A stretch of 64,000 nucleotides of DNA from Pseudomonas benzenivorans (GTDB taxonomy: Bacteria; Pseudomonadota; Gammaproteobacteria; Pseudomonadales; Pseudomonadaceae): assembly GCF_900100495.1 (NCBI RefSeq), contig NZ_FNCT01000009.1, positions 124,001 through 188,000 on the forward strand, in the 5' to 3' direction. Below are positions 52,852-60,574 of the stretch, piece after piece. The notes beneath the pieces are model-generated. The model saw only the letters and a program-made list of their open reading frames with translations. It was not told the origin of the DNA and ran no database searches. Every line of letters begins with the position of its first letter. Positions within the stretch are counted from its first letter, which is position 1. A program made the translations under genes and the position numbers.

Positions 52852-53334
52852 ATGCTCGAGGAGCGCTCAGCCAGTCTGCGGATCGGCCTGATCGCCGACA
52901 CCCACGGGCTGCTCAGGCCCGAAGCCCTGGCGCGGCTGCAGGGTTGCGACCACCTGATCCATGCCGGCGATATCGGCAAACCGGAGATCCTTGCCCAATT
53001 GCAAGCCATCGCCCCGCTCTCGGCGGTGCGCGGCAACAACGACCAAGGCGCCTGGGCCGAGGACCTGCCCACGCGCCTGCTGGTGAAGTTCGGCCGCACC
53101 GCCCTCTACGTGCTGCACGACCTGGCCGAGTTGGACATCGACCCGCAGGCGCAACGCATCGCCGTGGTGATCGCCGGCCACTCCCACAAGCCGGGCCTGG
53201 AAGAGCGCAACGGCGTGCTCTACATCAATCCCGGCAGCGCCGGCCCGCGACGCTTTTCGCTGCCCATCGGCCTGGGCTTTCTGCACCTGGAGCAAGGCCG
53301 GGTGCGCGCGGAACTGGTCGAACTGAGGCCCTGA
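52852..53334 (+). CDS. YfcE/MJ0936-type metallophosphoesterase
   Basis: A 160-residue calcineurin-like phosphoesterase. Metal motifs: IADTHG (D and H), HAGDIG, GNND, and GHSHKPG, with NPGSAGPRRF near the C-terminus. Such proteins act as phosphodiesterases in vitro; physiological substrate is unknown. It is placed between ilvD and a YitT gene as in P. aeruginosa. Confidence 0.92.
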   Translation: MLEERSASLRIGLIADTHGLLRPEALARLQGCDHLIHAGDIGKPEILAQLQAIAPLSAVRGNNDQGAWAEDLPTRLLVKFGRTALYVLHDLAELDIDPQAQRIAVVIAGHSHKPGLEERNGVLYINPGSAGPRRFSLPIGLGFLHLEQGRVRAELVELRP

Positions 53335-53341
53335 CCCGCAC

Positions 53342-53989
53342 TCAGCTCACGCCCATATAGCGCCCGGCACGGTGATTGATCGCCAGCACCATGTTCAACG
53401 CCAGCGCGCCGAGCACCGACAGCAGCACCTTGTCCAGCGGCACGCTGAACACCGCCGCCAGCACGATGGCCGCGTCTATGCCCATCTGCACCTTGCCGGC
53501 GCGCAGGCCATAGCGGTCCTGCAGGAACAGCGCGAGGATGTTCACCCCACCGAGGCTGGCGCGGTGGCGGAACAGCATCAGCAGGCCGAGGCCCATGGCG
53601 AAGCCACCGAACAGCGCGGCGTAGAGGACGTTCAGCTGGGCGAAGGCGACCCACTGCGGGGTCAGCTCGGCCAGCAGCGACACCAGGCCGACCGCACAGA
53701 CCGTGCGCAGGGTGAACTTCCAGCCCATGCGCCAGATGGCCAGGCCGTAGAACGGCAGGTTGATCAGGAAGAACGACCAGCCGAACGACCAGCCCAGCAG
53801 GTACTTGAGCAGGAAGGCCAGGCCCACGGTGCCGCCGGTCAGCAGCCCCGCATGGGCGTAGAAGGCGATGCCCAGGGCGACCATGGCGGTGCCCATCAGC
53901 AACGCCAGGGCATCCTCCCACAGCGGATGGCGGATGATGATCGCGGCCAGGGTATCCGCCTGCGGATTATCGGACTTGACTGCAGCCAT
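53342..53989 (-). CDS. YitT family membrane protein
   Basis: A 215-residue protein with five to six hydrophobic helices and the YitT motifs GIAFYAHAGLLTGGTVGLAFLL and FRHRASLGGVNILALFLQ. The family is usually annotated as a putative transporter without a known substrate. The ATG at 53989 is chosen for length; the open frame upstream has no ribosome site. Confidence 0.88.
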   Translation of the reverse strand: MAAVKSDNPQADTLAAIIIRHPLWEDALALLMGTAMVALGIAFYAHAGLLTGGTVGLAFLLKYLLGWSFGWSFFLINLPFYGLAIWRMGWKFTLRTVCAVGLVSLLAELTPQWVAFAQLNVLYAALFGGFAMGLGLLMLFRHRASLGGVNILALFLQDRYGLRAGKVQMGIDAAIVLAAVFSVPLDKVLLSVLGALALNMVLAINHRAGRYMGVS

Positions 53990-54095
53990 GATGCAAACCT
54001 GTAGGTGCAATGGACGAGCCGTAAAGGCTAGACCACCGGGCGCCCGGGCGAATTGGCCAGGGTCAAGAAAACCGCCGGCAGGCCAATCGCCCTGC

Positions 54096-54608
54096 TCAGC
54101 GGCGTACCCAGGCCTCGAAGGCATGGGCCGGCGCATCCACAGTGGCGGGGTACTCTTCCAGGGAGTCACGCCGCCACTCGGCCTCGCTGAACGCGGGGAA
54201 CCAGGTGTCGCCCTCGGGGCTCAGCGCCACCCGGGTCAGGTACAGCCGCTCGGCCCGGGCCAGGGCTTGCCCGTAGAGCTGCGCGCCGCCGATCAGCATC
54301 AGCTCGCCGGCGCCCCGCTCGCGGGCCCATTGCTCGGCACGCTCGACGGCCGCATCCAGCGTGGCGAAGACCTCCGCGCCTTCGAGCTGCAAGCCGGGCT
54401 GGCGGCTGACCACCAGGTTGAGCCGGCCCGGCAGCGGCCGGCCGAGGGAGTCCCAGGTCTTGCGGCCCATGATGATCGGCTTGCCCAGGGTCAGCGCCTT
54501 GAAGTGCTTGAGGTCCGCCGGCAGGTGCCAGGGCAGTTGTTTGTCGCGGCCGATCACGCGGTTCTGCGCGAGGGCGGCGATCAGGCAGAGGGGAAGGGTC
54601 TTGTTCAT
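54096..54608 (-). CDS. folA: Dihydrofolate reductase
   Basis: A 170-residue enzyme reducing dihydrofolate with NADPH. IAALAQNRVIGRDKQLPWHLPADLKHFKALT holds the substrate-site tryptophan and acidic residue (LPWHLPADL), followed by KPIIMGRKTWDSLGRPLPGRLNLVVSR and ELMLIGGAQLYGQAL. Standard length from the ATG at 54608. Likely transcribed on its own. Confidence 0.96.
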   Translation of the reverse strand: MNKTLPLCLIAALAQNRVIGRDKQLPWHLPADLKHFKALTLGKPIIMGRKTWDSLGRPLPGRLNLVVSRQPGLQLEGAEVFATLDAAVERAEQWARERGAGELMLIGGAQLYGQALARAERLYLTRVALSPEGDTWFPAFSEAEWRRDSLEEYPATVDAPAHAFEAWVRR

Positions 54609-54762
54609 GGCGGCGAGGATACCGACTGCCGCGAAGGAGAGAAAGCCAACGACGGATGGGTGCGCCCCAGTGGGCACCCGATCAGTCGGTCGGTAACCTG
54701 CAGGCTCCACCCAGGGAAGGTCCGCCGGCCTTTGCCGCTGCCATTCGTCGATCTTGCAATTA

Positions 54763-54832
54763 CTGACCAACGGGTCAGATACCAACTCCAGGCAGTTCCA
54801 CGAATTTTGCGACAAATTCAGGAAATTTGTCG
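54763..54832. promoter_or_regulatory. AT-rich control region upstream of the NCS2 permease
   Basis: Two dyads: CTGACC-AACG-GGTCAG (54763-54778) and CGACAAATT-N5-AATTTGTCG (54810-54832). The stretch from about 54800 to 54900 is unusually A+T-rich for this chromosome. Both look like regulator binding sites for the permease, or the first for folA. The rest of the 319-base gap has no gene. Confidence 0.5.
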
Positions 54833-54927
54833 AATTAACGTGTCAATAAAAATGTATACAAACAACTAGCCAATACACCATGCAATTGTCTACAGTCGCC
54901 GAACAAATACAACAGTGAGAGCCCATC

Positions 54928-56466
54928 ATGACAGCTCCATCCGCACGGCCGTCTTCCAGCCAACGCCCGGAAGACGAAAACCTCGGCATCGGTGCAAACC
55001 TCGCCTACGGTTTGCAGCATGTCCTGACCATGTACGGCGGCATCGTCGCGGTCCCCCTGATCATCGGCCAGGCCGCCGGGCTGTCGCCGGCAGACATCGG
55101 CCTGCTGATCGCCGCCTCGCTGTTCGCCGGCGGCCTGGCGACCCTGCTGCAGACCATCGGCCTGCCCTTCTTCGGCTGTCAGCTGCCGCTGGTCCAGGGC
55201 GTCTCGTTTGCCGGCGTGGCGACCATGATCGCGATCATCGGCAGCAACGGTGCCGGCGGCATTCCCGCCGTGCTCGGCGCGGTGATCGCCGCCTCGCTGA
55301 TCGGCCTGTTGATCACCCCGGTGTTCTCGCGGATCACCCGCTTCTTCCCGCCGCTGGTGACCGGCATCGTCATCACCACCATCGGCCTCACCCTGATGCC
55401 AGTCGCGGCGCGCTGGGCGATGGGCGACAACAGCCAGTCAGCCGACTTCGGCAGCACGGCCAATATCGGCCTGGCCGCGTTCACCCTCGCGACCGTGCTG
55501 CTGCTGAGCAAGCTGGGCAGCTCCAGCATCTCGCGACTGTCGATCCTCCTGGCGATGGTGATCGGCACCATCGTCGCGGTGTTCTTCGGCATGGCCGACT
55601 TCTCCAAGGTGCTCGACGGCCCGTTGATGGCGCTGCCGACGCCGCTGCACTTCGGCATGCCGGAGTTCCACGTCGCGGCGATCCTGTCGATGCTGATCGT
55701 GATCATCGTCACCCTGGTGGAAACCTCGGCGGATATCCTCGCGGTCGGTGAGATCATCGGCACCAAGGTCGACTCCAAGCGCCTGGGCAACGGCCTGCGT
55801 GCAGACATGATCTCCAGCAGCCTGGCACCGCTGTTCGGCTCCTTCACCCAGAGCGCCTTCGCCCAGAACGTCGGCCTGGTGGCCGTGACCGGCGTGAAGA
55901 GCCGCTACGTGGTGGCGAGCGCCGGCCTGATCCTGGTCACACTTGGGCTGCTGCCGGTGATGGGCCGACTGATCGCCGCAGTCCCTACCTCGGTGCTCGG
56001 CGGCGCCGGCGTAGTCCTGTTCGGCACCGTGGCGGCCTCCGGCATCCGCACCCTGGCGCAGGTCGATTACCGCAACAACATGAACCTGATCATCGTCGCC
56101 ACCTCGATCGGCTTCGGCATGATCCCCATCGCCGCGCCGACCTTCTACCAGCATTTCCCCGCTTGGTTCGAGACCATCTTCCACTCGGGCATCAGCTCGG
56201 CGGCGATCATGGCGATCGCGCTGAACCTGATATTCAACCACCTGCAAGCCGGCAACTCCGACCAGCAGTCGGTGTTCGTCGCCGCCAGCGAGCGCACCCT
56301 GCACTACCAGGACATCGCCGCGCTGCACGAGGGCGACTACTTCCGCGACGGCAAGCTCTACGACGCCGACGGTAACGAAGTACGGGTCACCGGCGCCGAC
56401 GACCATCACGGCGCGCCGCCAGCGCCGCGCCTCAAGATCGCTGCGGCCAGCACCACGGAAGGCTGA
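54928..56466 (+). CDS. NCS2 family purine permease (xanthine/uracil type)
   Basis: A 512-residue, about 14-helix nucleobase:cation symporter. Family signals: NLAYGLQHVLTMYGGIVAVPLIIG, the acidic motif ETSADILAVGEI, and QNVGLVAVTGVKSRYVV, which places it with xanthine/urate rather than uracil carriers. The last 75 residues form a hydrophilic C-terminal tail. Its upstream dyads suggest specific regulation. Exact purine is not determined. Confidence 0.9.
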   Translation: MTAPSARPSSSQRPEDENLGIGANLAYGLQHVLTMYGGIVAVPLIIGQAAGLSPADIGLLIAASLFAGGLATLLQTIGLPFFGCQLPLVQGVSFAGVATMIAIIGSNGAGGIPAVLGAVIAASLIGLLITPVFSRITRFFPPLVTGIVITTIGLTLMPVAARWAMGDNSQSADFGSTANIGLAAFTLATVLLLSKLGSSSISRLSILLAMVIGTIVAVFFGMADFSKVLDGPLMALPTPLHFGMPEFHVAAILSMLIVIIVTLVETSADILAVGEIIGTKVDSKRLGNGLRADMISSSLAPLFGSFTQSAFAQNVGLVAVTGVKSRYVVASAGLILVTLGLLPVMGRLIAAVPTSVLGGAGVVLFGTVAASGIRTLAQVDYRNNMNLIIVATSIGFGMIPIAAPTFYQHFPAWFETIFHSGISSAAIMAIALNLIFNHLQAGNSDQQSVFVAASERTLHYQDIAALHEGDYFRDGKLYDADGNEVRVTGADDHHGAPPAPRLKIAAASTTEG

Positions 56467-56562
56467 TTCGGCAAGGCCGGCGTCCTGCGCCGGCCTTCTC
56501 ATGGTGATGGGTCGCGCATCAGCGGTTATCCTCTGGGCTCACCCTTGGCCTTGAGGCCCTTC

Positions 56563-57963
56563 GTGAGCGAGCCCGATCCCGTCCCCATGCCCCTCTCCCC
56601 ACTCGACCGGCTGTGGCTGACCGAAGCCATTCGCCTGCGCGAGGAACACGCCGGCCCGCTGGAGGACGGCGAGGCCAACCGCCGCGCCCGGGCCGCCGGC
56701 GGCAACCTTGCGGTGCGCATCGAGCGGCGCGCCCTGCTGCTGGCCGAACGCGACGGCCAGCTGCAGGCGCTGCGCCACTGGCGCCAGGGCGCGCAACTGG
56801 CCCTGGCCGCGCTGTTGCTGCTGGCGATGCTCAGCGGCGCCGGCCTGGCACTCGCCGCCCTGGGCGACGGCCAGCGCCCGGTCAATGTGTTCTGGGCCCT
56901 GGGCAGCCTGCTCGGTCTCGACCTGCTGCTGTTGCTCGGCTGGGCTCTGGGCCTGTTGCTGGCCGGCGACAGCGCCGGCGCGCTGGGTCGGCTGTGGCTG
57001 TGGCTGAGCGAGAAACTCGCCCGCGACGCCCAGGCCGCGCAGCTGGCGCCGGCGCTGCTGCTGGTGCTGCAACGCCGGCGCCTGGGCCGCTGGGGCCTGG
57101 GCCTGCTGGTGCACGGCCTGTGGCTGCTGGCCCTGCTCGCGGCGCTGGCGACCCTGCTGGCCCTGCTGGTGACCCGCCGCTACGGCTTCGTCTGGGAAAG
57201 CACCCTGCTCGGCGGCGAGACCTTCATCGCCCTGACCGAGGCGCTCGGCGCATTGCCGGCGCTGCTCGGCTTCAACCTGCCGGACGCCGAGCTGATCCGC
57301 GCCAGCGGCGACACCGCCCTGGCCAGCGAGGCGGCGCGCCACGCCTGGGCCGGCTGGCTGCTCGGCGTGCTGCTGGTCTACGGCCTGCTGCCGCGCCTGT
57401 TTTTGCTGCTGCTGTGCCTGTGGTGCTGGCGCCGCGGCTGCGCGGCGCTGCAGCTGGATGTCGAGCTGCCCGGCTACGGCCTGCTGCGCGAACGGCTGCA
57501 GCCGGGCAGCGAACGCCTGGGCGTCTGCGATGCGGCGCCGGCCCGGCTGCAGCAGCCGCCGGCCGGCAGCCATGCACGCGAAAGCCAGGGCGCGCTGCTG
57601 GTGGCCGTCGAGCTGGACCCGCAGCGCCCCTGGCCGCCGGCGCTGCCCCAGGGCATCGGCGATGCCGGGGTGATCGACAGCCGCGAACAGCGCCAGCGCC
57701 TGCTCGAACAACTCAGCCGTTTCCCGCCGGCGCGCCTGGCGATCGCCTGCGACCCGCGCCGCTCGCCGGATCGCGGCAGCCTGGCGCTGCTCGGCGAACT
57801 GGCGCGCAGCGCCGGCAGCACGCGGGTCTGGCTGCTGCCGGCACCGCCCGGCGAAAGCCTCGACGGCGCCCGCCTGGGCGACTGGCACGCCGCCCTCGAC
57901 CAGTTGCACCTGGCCCATAGCGACAGCACGCCGCTGAACTGGCTGGAGACGGGGCATGATTGA
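56563..57963 (+). CDS. DUF2868 membrane protein
   Basis: About 466 residues. A short cytosolic start (LDRLWLTEAIRLREEHAGPL) is followed by four strongly hydrophobic helices (about 86-106, 120-146, 190-213, 266-296) and a soluble C-terminal domain of about 150 residues. Matches the DUF2868 family, found beside a DUF3482 GTPase. The GTG at 56563 has GAGG at good spacing; ATG at 56587 is possible. Function unknown. Confidence 0.82.
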   Translation: MSEPDPVPMPLSPLDRLWLTEAIRLREEHAGPLEDGEANRRARAAGGNLAVRIERRALLLAERDGQLQALRHWRQGAQLALAALLLLAMLSGAGLALAALGDGQRPVNVFWALGSLLGLDLLLLLGWALGLLLAGDSAGALGRLWLWLSEKLARDAQAAQLAPALLLVLQRRRLGRWGLGLLVHGLWLLALLAALATLLALLVTRRYGFVWESTLLGGETFIALTEALGALPALLGFNLPDAELIRASGDTALASEAARHAWAGWLLGVLLVYGLLPRLFLLLLCLWCWRRGCAALQLDVELPGYGLLRERLQPGSERLGVCDAAPARLQQPPAGSHARESQGALLVAVELDPQRPWPPALPQGIGDAGVIDSREQRQRLLEQLSRFPPARLAIACDPRRSPDRGSLALLGELARSAGSTRVWLLPAPPGESLDGARLGDWHAALDQLHLAHSDSTPLNWLETGHD

Positions 57964-57970
57964 GATGGCC

Positions 57971-58012
57971 GGCCCCTCACCCCAACCCTCTCCCCAAAGT
58001 GGCGAGGGGGCC
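57971..58012. repeat. CCCCTCACC/GGTGAGGGG-type repeat, copy 2
   Basis: GGCCCCTC (57971) pairs with GAGGGGGCC (58004-58012); inside is CACCCCAACCCTCTCCCC. Inverted relative to the copy at 48521. Lies between DUF2868 and the GTPase gene. Confidence 0.6.
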
Positions 58013-58056
58013 AGAAGCGCCGCGCCCCGGATGCTCGCATCACCAGGAGGCTCACG

Positions 58057-59433
58057 GTGAATCCCCCGCTGAAGCTGGCCGTGGTCGGCCACACCAACGT
58101 CGGCAAGACTTCGCTGCTGCGTACCCTGACCCGCGACATCGGCTTCGGCGAAGTCTCGCCGCGGGCCAGCACCACCCGGCATGTCGAGGGCGCGCGCCTG
58201 TCGGTGGACGGCCAGGCGCTGCTGGAGCTGTACGACACCCCCGGCCTGGAAGACGCCATCGCCCTGCTCGACTACCTGGAGCGCCTCGACTGCCCCGGCG
58301 AACGGCTGGACGGCCCGGCGCGGCTGGCGCGCTTCCTCGACGGCAGCGAGGCGCGCCAGCGTTTCGAGCAGGAGGCCAAGGTGCTGCGCCAGTTGCTCGC
58401 CTCCGACGCCGGCCTCTACGTGATCGACGCCCGCGAGCCGGTACTGGCCAAGTACCGCGACGAACTGGCGGTGCTGGCCATGGCCGGCCGGCCGCTGTTA
58501 CCGGTGCTGAATTTCGTCGCCGCCGGCCGTCACCGCGAGGACGACTGGCGCGAGGCGTTGGCCCGCCTTGGCCTGCATGCGCGAGTGGCCTTCGACAGCG
58601 TGGCGCCGCCGCTGGACGGCGAGCGCCGACTGTACGAGAGCCTGGCCCTGCTGCTGGAGAAAGCCCGCGCGCCATTGCAACGGCTGATCGACGACCATGA
58701 GCGGCAGCGCCAGGCCCGCCGCCACAGCGGCGCCAGGCTGATCGCCGAACTGCTGCTCGACTGCGCCGCCTGCCGCCGCGGCGTGGCGGCCCAGCCGACC
58801 CTGGTGCAGGGGGCGATCCGCGAGCTGCACGAGGCCGTTCGCCAGCGCGAGCAGCGCTGCGTCGAGGCGCTGCTGCGGCTGTACGCCTTCCGCCCGCAGG
58901 ATGCCCAGGCCGGCGAACTGCCGTTGCTCGACGGGCGCTGGGGCGACGACCTGTTCAACCCGGAGACCCTCAGGCAGCTCGGCCTCAAGGTCGGCGGCGG
59001 CATGGCGGCCGGCGCCGCCACCGGGGTGGGTATCGACCTGCTGGTCGGCGGCATCACCCTCGGCGCCGCCGCGGTCCTCGGCGCCCTGCTCGGCGGCGGC
59101 GCGCAGACCCTGCGCGGTTACGGCGCGCGCTTGAAGGGCAAGCTCAAAGGCCAGCGCGAGCTGAGCGTCGACGACGCCGTGCTGCGCCTGCTGGCGCTGC
59201 GCCAGCAACTGCTGCTGCAAGCCCTGGAAGCCCGCGGCCACGCGGCGCTGGACGCCATCGAACTGGCCGCGCCGCAGGAGGCGCTATGGCGCCAGGGCAA
59301 ACTGCCCGACGCCCTGCACCGGGCCCGCGCCCATCCCGAATGGTCGGCGCTGAACCCCGGCGCGCGGCTGCAACAGCCGGAGCGCCAGGAGCAGCTCGAC
59401 GCCCTGAGCGCGACGCTCACCTCGACCACCTAG
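58057..59433 (+). CDS. DUF3482 domain GTPase
   Basis: A 458-residue protein. An Era-like N-terminal G domain has G1 GHTNVGKTS (11-19), a T-rich switch (RASTTRHVEG), and G3 DTPG (D60). The usual G4 NKxD is replaced by LPVLNFVA, which appears typical of the family, so guanine specificity may use another route. The C-terminal DUF3482 half has a glycine-rich hydrophobic stretch, GGGMAAGAATGVGIDLLVGGITLGAAAVLGALLGGG (in parts, about 310-345), likely membrane-inserting. GTG start with AGGAGG six bases upstream. Partner of the DUF2868 protein. Confidence 0.87.
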   Translation: MNPPLKLAVVGHTNVGKTSLLRTLTRDIGFGEVSPRASTTRHVEGARLSVDGQALLELYDTPGLEDAIALLDYLERLDCPGERLDGPARLARFLDGSEARQRFEQEAKVLRQLLASDAGLYVIDAREPVLAKYRDELAVLAMAGRPLLPVLNFVAAGRHREDDWREALARLGLHARVAFDSVAPPLDGERRLYESLALLLEKARAPLQRLIDDHERQRQARRHSGARLIAELLLDCAACRRGVAAQPTLVQGAIRELHEAVRQREQRCVEALLRLYAFRPQDAQAGELPLLDGRWGDDLFNPETLRQLGLKVGGGMAAGAATGVGIDLLVGGITLGAAAVLGALLGGGAQTLRGYGARLKGKLKGQRELSVDDAVLRLLALRQQLLLQALEARGHAALDAIELAAPQEALWRQGKLPDALHRARAHPEWSALNPGARLQQPERQEQLDALSATLTSTT

Positions 59434-59538
59434 GATGGCTTAGCGCGGCCCGTGCTGGCGCCTGACATCAGCTAGCCCTGCTGGCCGGGGGGCGAGCCTC
59501 GACCTATCCTGCTTGGCAGGTCCCCGCGTGGGGGCCGC

Positions 59539-59552
59539 TTGATACGGGTCAA
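59539..59552. promoter_or_regulatory. Candidate ANR/FNR box
   Basis: TTGATACGGGTCAA matches the FNR-type consensus TTGAT-N4-ATCAA at 9 of 10 positions, and Pseudomonas ANR sites often have G at that place. Centred 63 bases before the HlyD ATG at 59609. Suggests induction of the exporter under low oxygen. Confidence 0.6.
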
Positions 59553-59608
59553 GACCCCCACCGGCGCCGCTGCCACACTGGCGGCGTCTCCCCCGCAGGA
59601 TGCACGCC

Positions 59609-60574
59609 ATGTCCACCGACCTCCGCCCTTCCCGCCTGTTCGTGGTGCCACTGCTACTGGGCCTGCTGGCCGCCGGGGTGTTCGGCTATTGGCGCTCGCT
59701 CGCCGATCGCCTGCCGGAGGGCTTGGCCATGGGTAATGGCCGCCTGGAGGCCACGGAGGTGCAGATCGCCAGCAAATACCCCGGGCGGCTGGCCGAGGTG
59801 CTGGTGCAGGAAGGCGACCGGGTGAAAAAAGGCCAGCTGCTCGCCCGCCTGGACACCCGCACCCTGGAGGCCCAGCGCGCCCAGGCCGAGGCCGAGGTGC
59901 GCCGCGCCGAGGAGAACCTCGCGGCGGCGCAGGCCACCGTGCGCCTGCGCGAGAGCGAGCGGCTGCTGGCCGAGCAGGACCTCAAGCGCTTTCGCGAGCT
60001 GTTCCAGCGCGGCCATGCCAGCCGCCAGTTGCTCGACCAGCAGCAGTCGCGTTTCGAGACCGCCGGCGCCGCCCTGGAGGCGGCCCGCGCCCAGGTCTCC
60101 GCGGCCGGCGCGGCGATCGGCGCGGCCCAGGCCCTGGTCGCCCAGCTGAGCAGCGAAATCGACGACAGCAGCCTGCGCGCGCCGCTCGACGGCCTGGTCC
60201 AGCTGCGCCTGGCCGAGCCCGGCGAAGTGCTCGGTGCCGGCGGCCGCGTGCTGCTGCTGATCGACCCCGGCGAGCAGTACATGAACCTCTACCTGCCCGC
60301 CGCCCTGGCCGGCCGCCTGACCCTCGGCGACGAGGCGCGGGTCCTGCTCGACGCCCTGCCCGAGCAGCCGCTGCCGGCGAAGATAAGCTATGTCGCGCCC
60401 AAGTCGCAGTTCACCCCGAAGGAAGTGGAGACCCGCGACGAGCGGCAGAAGCTGGTGTTCCGGGTCAAACTGCGCCTCATCGAGCCGGCCGCCGTGCCCC
60501 AGGCCAAGCCAGGCATGCCCGGCGCCGGCTATGTCCGCAGCGCCGAGGTCGCCTGGCCGGCCAACCTGCAATGA
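59609..60574 (+). CDS. HlyD family periplasmic adaptor subunit
   Basis: A 321-residue membrane fusion protein. N-terminal anchor (about 9-27), lipoyl-like part (IASKYPGRLAEVLVQEGDRVKKGQLLARLD), a coiled-coil hairpin (about 80-175), and the second lipoyl half (LRAPLDGLVQLRLAEPGEVL). Resembles YhiI. It links the ABC pump to an outer-membrane channel. The ATG at 59609 has AGGA upstream; an ATG nine bases earlier is alternative. Overlaps the next gene by 4 bases. Confidence 0.92.
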   Translation: MSTDLRPSRLFVVPLLLGLLAAGVFGYWRSLADRLPEGLAMGNGRLEATEVQIASKYPGRLAEVLVQEGDRVKKGQLLARLDTRTLEAQRAQAEAEVRRAEENLAAAQATVRLRESERLLAEQDLKRFRELFQRGHASRQLLDQQQSRFETAGAALEAARAQVSAAGAAIGAAQALVAQLSSEIDDSSLRAPLDGLVQLRLAEPGEVLGAGGRVLLLIDPGEQYMNLYLPAALAGRLTLGDEARVLLDALPEQPLPAKISYVAPKSQFTPKEVETRDERQKLVFRVKLRLIEPAAVPQAKPGMPGAGYVRSAEVAWPANLQ

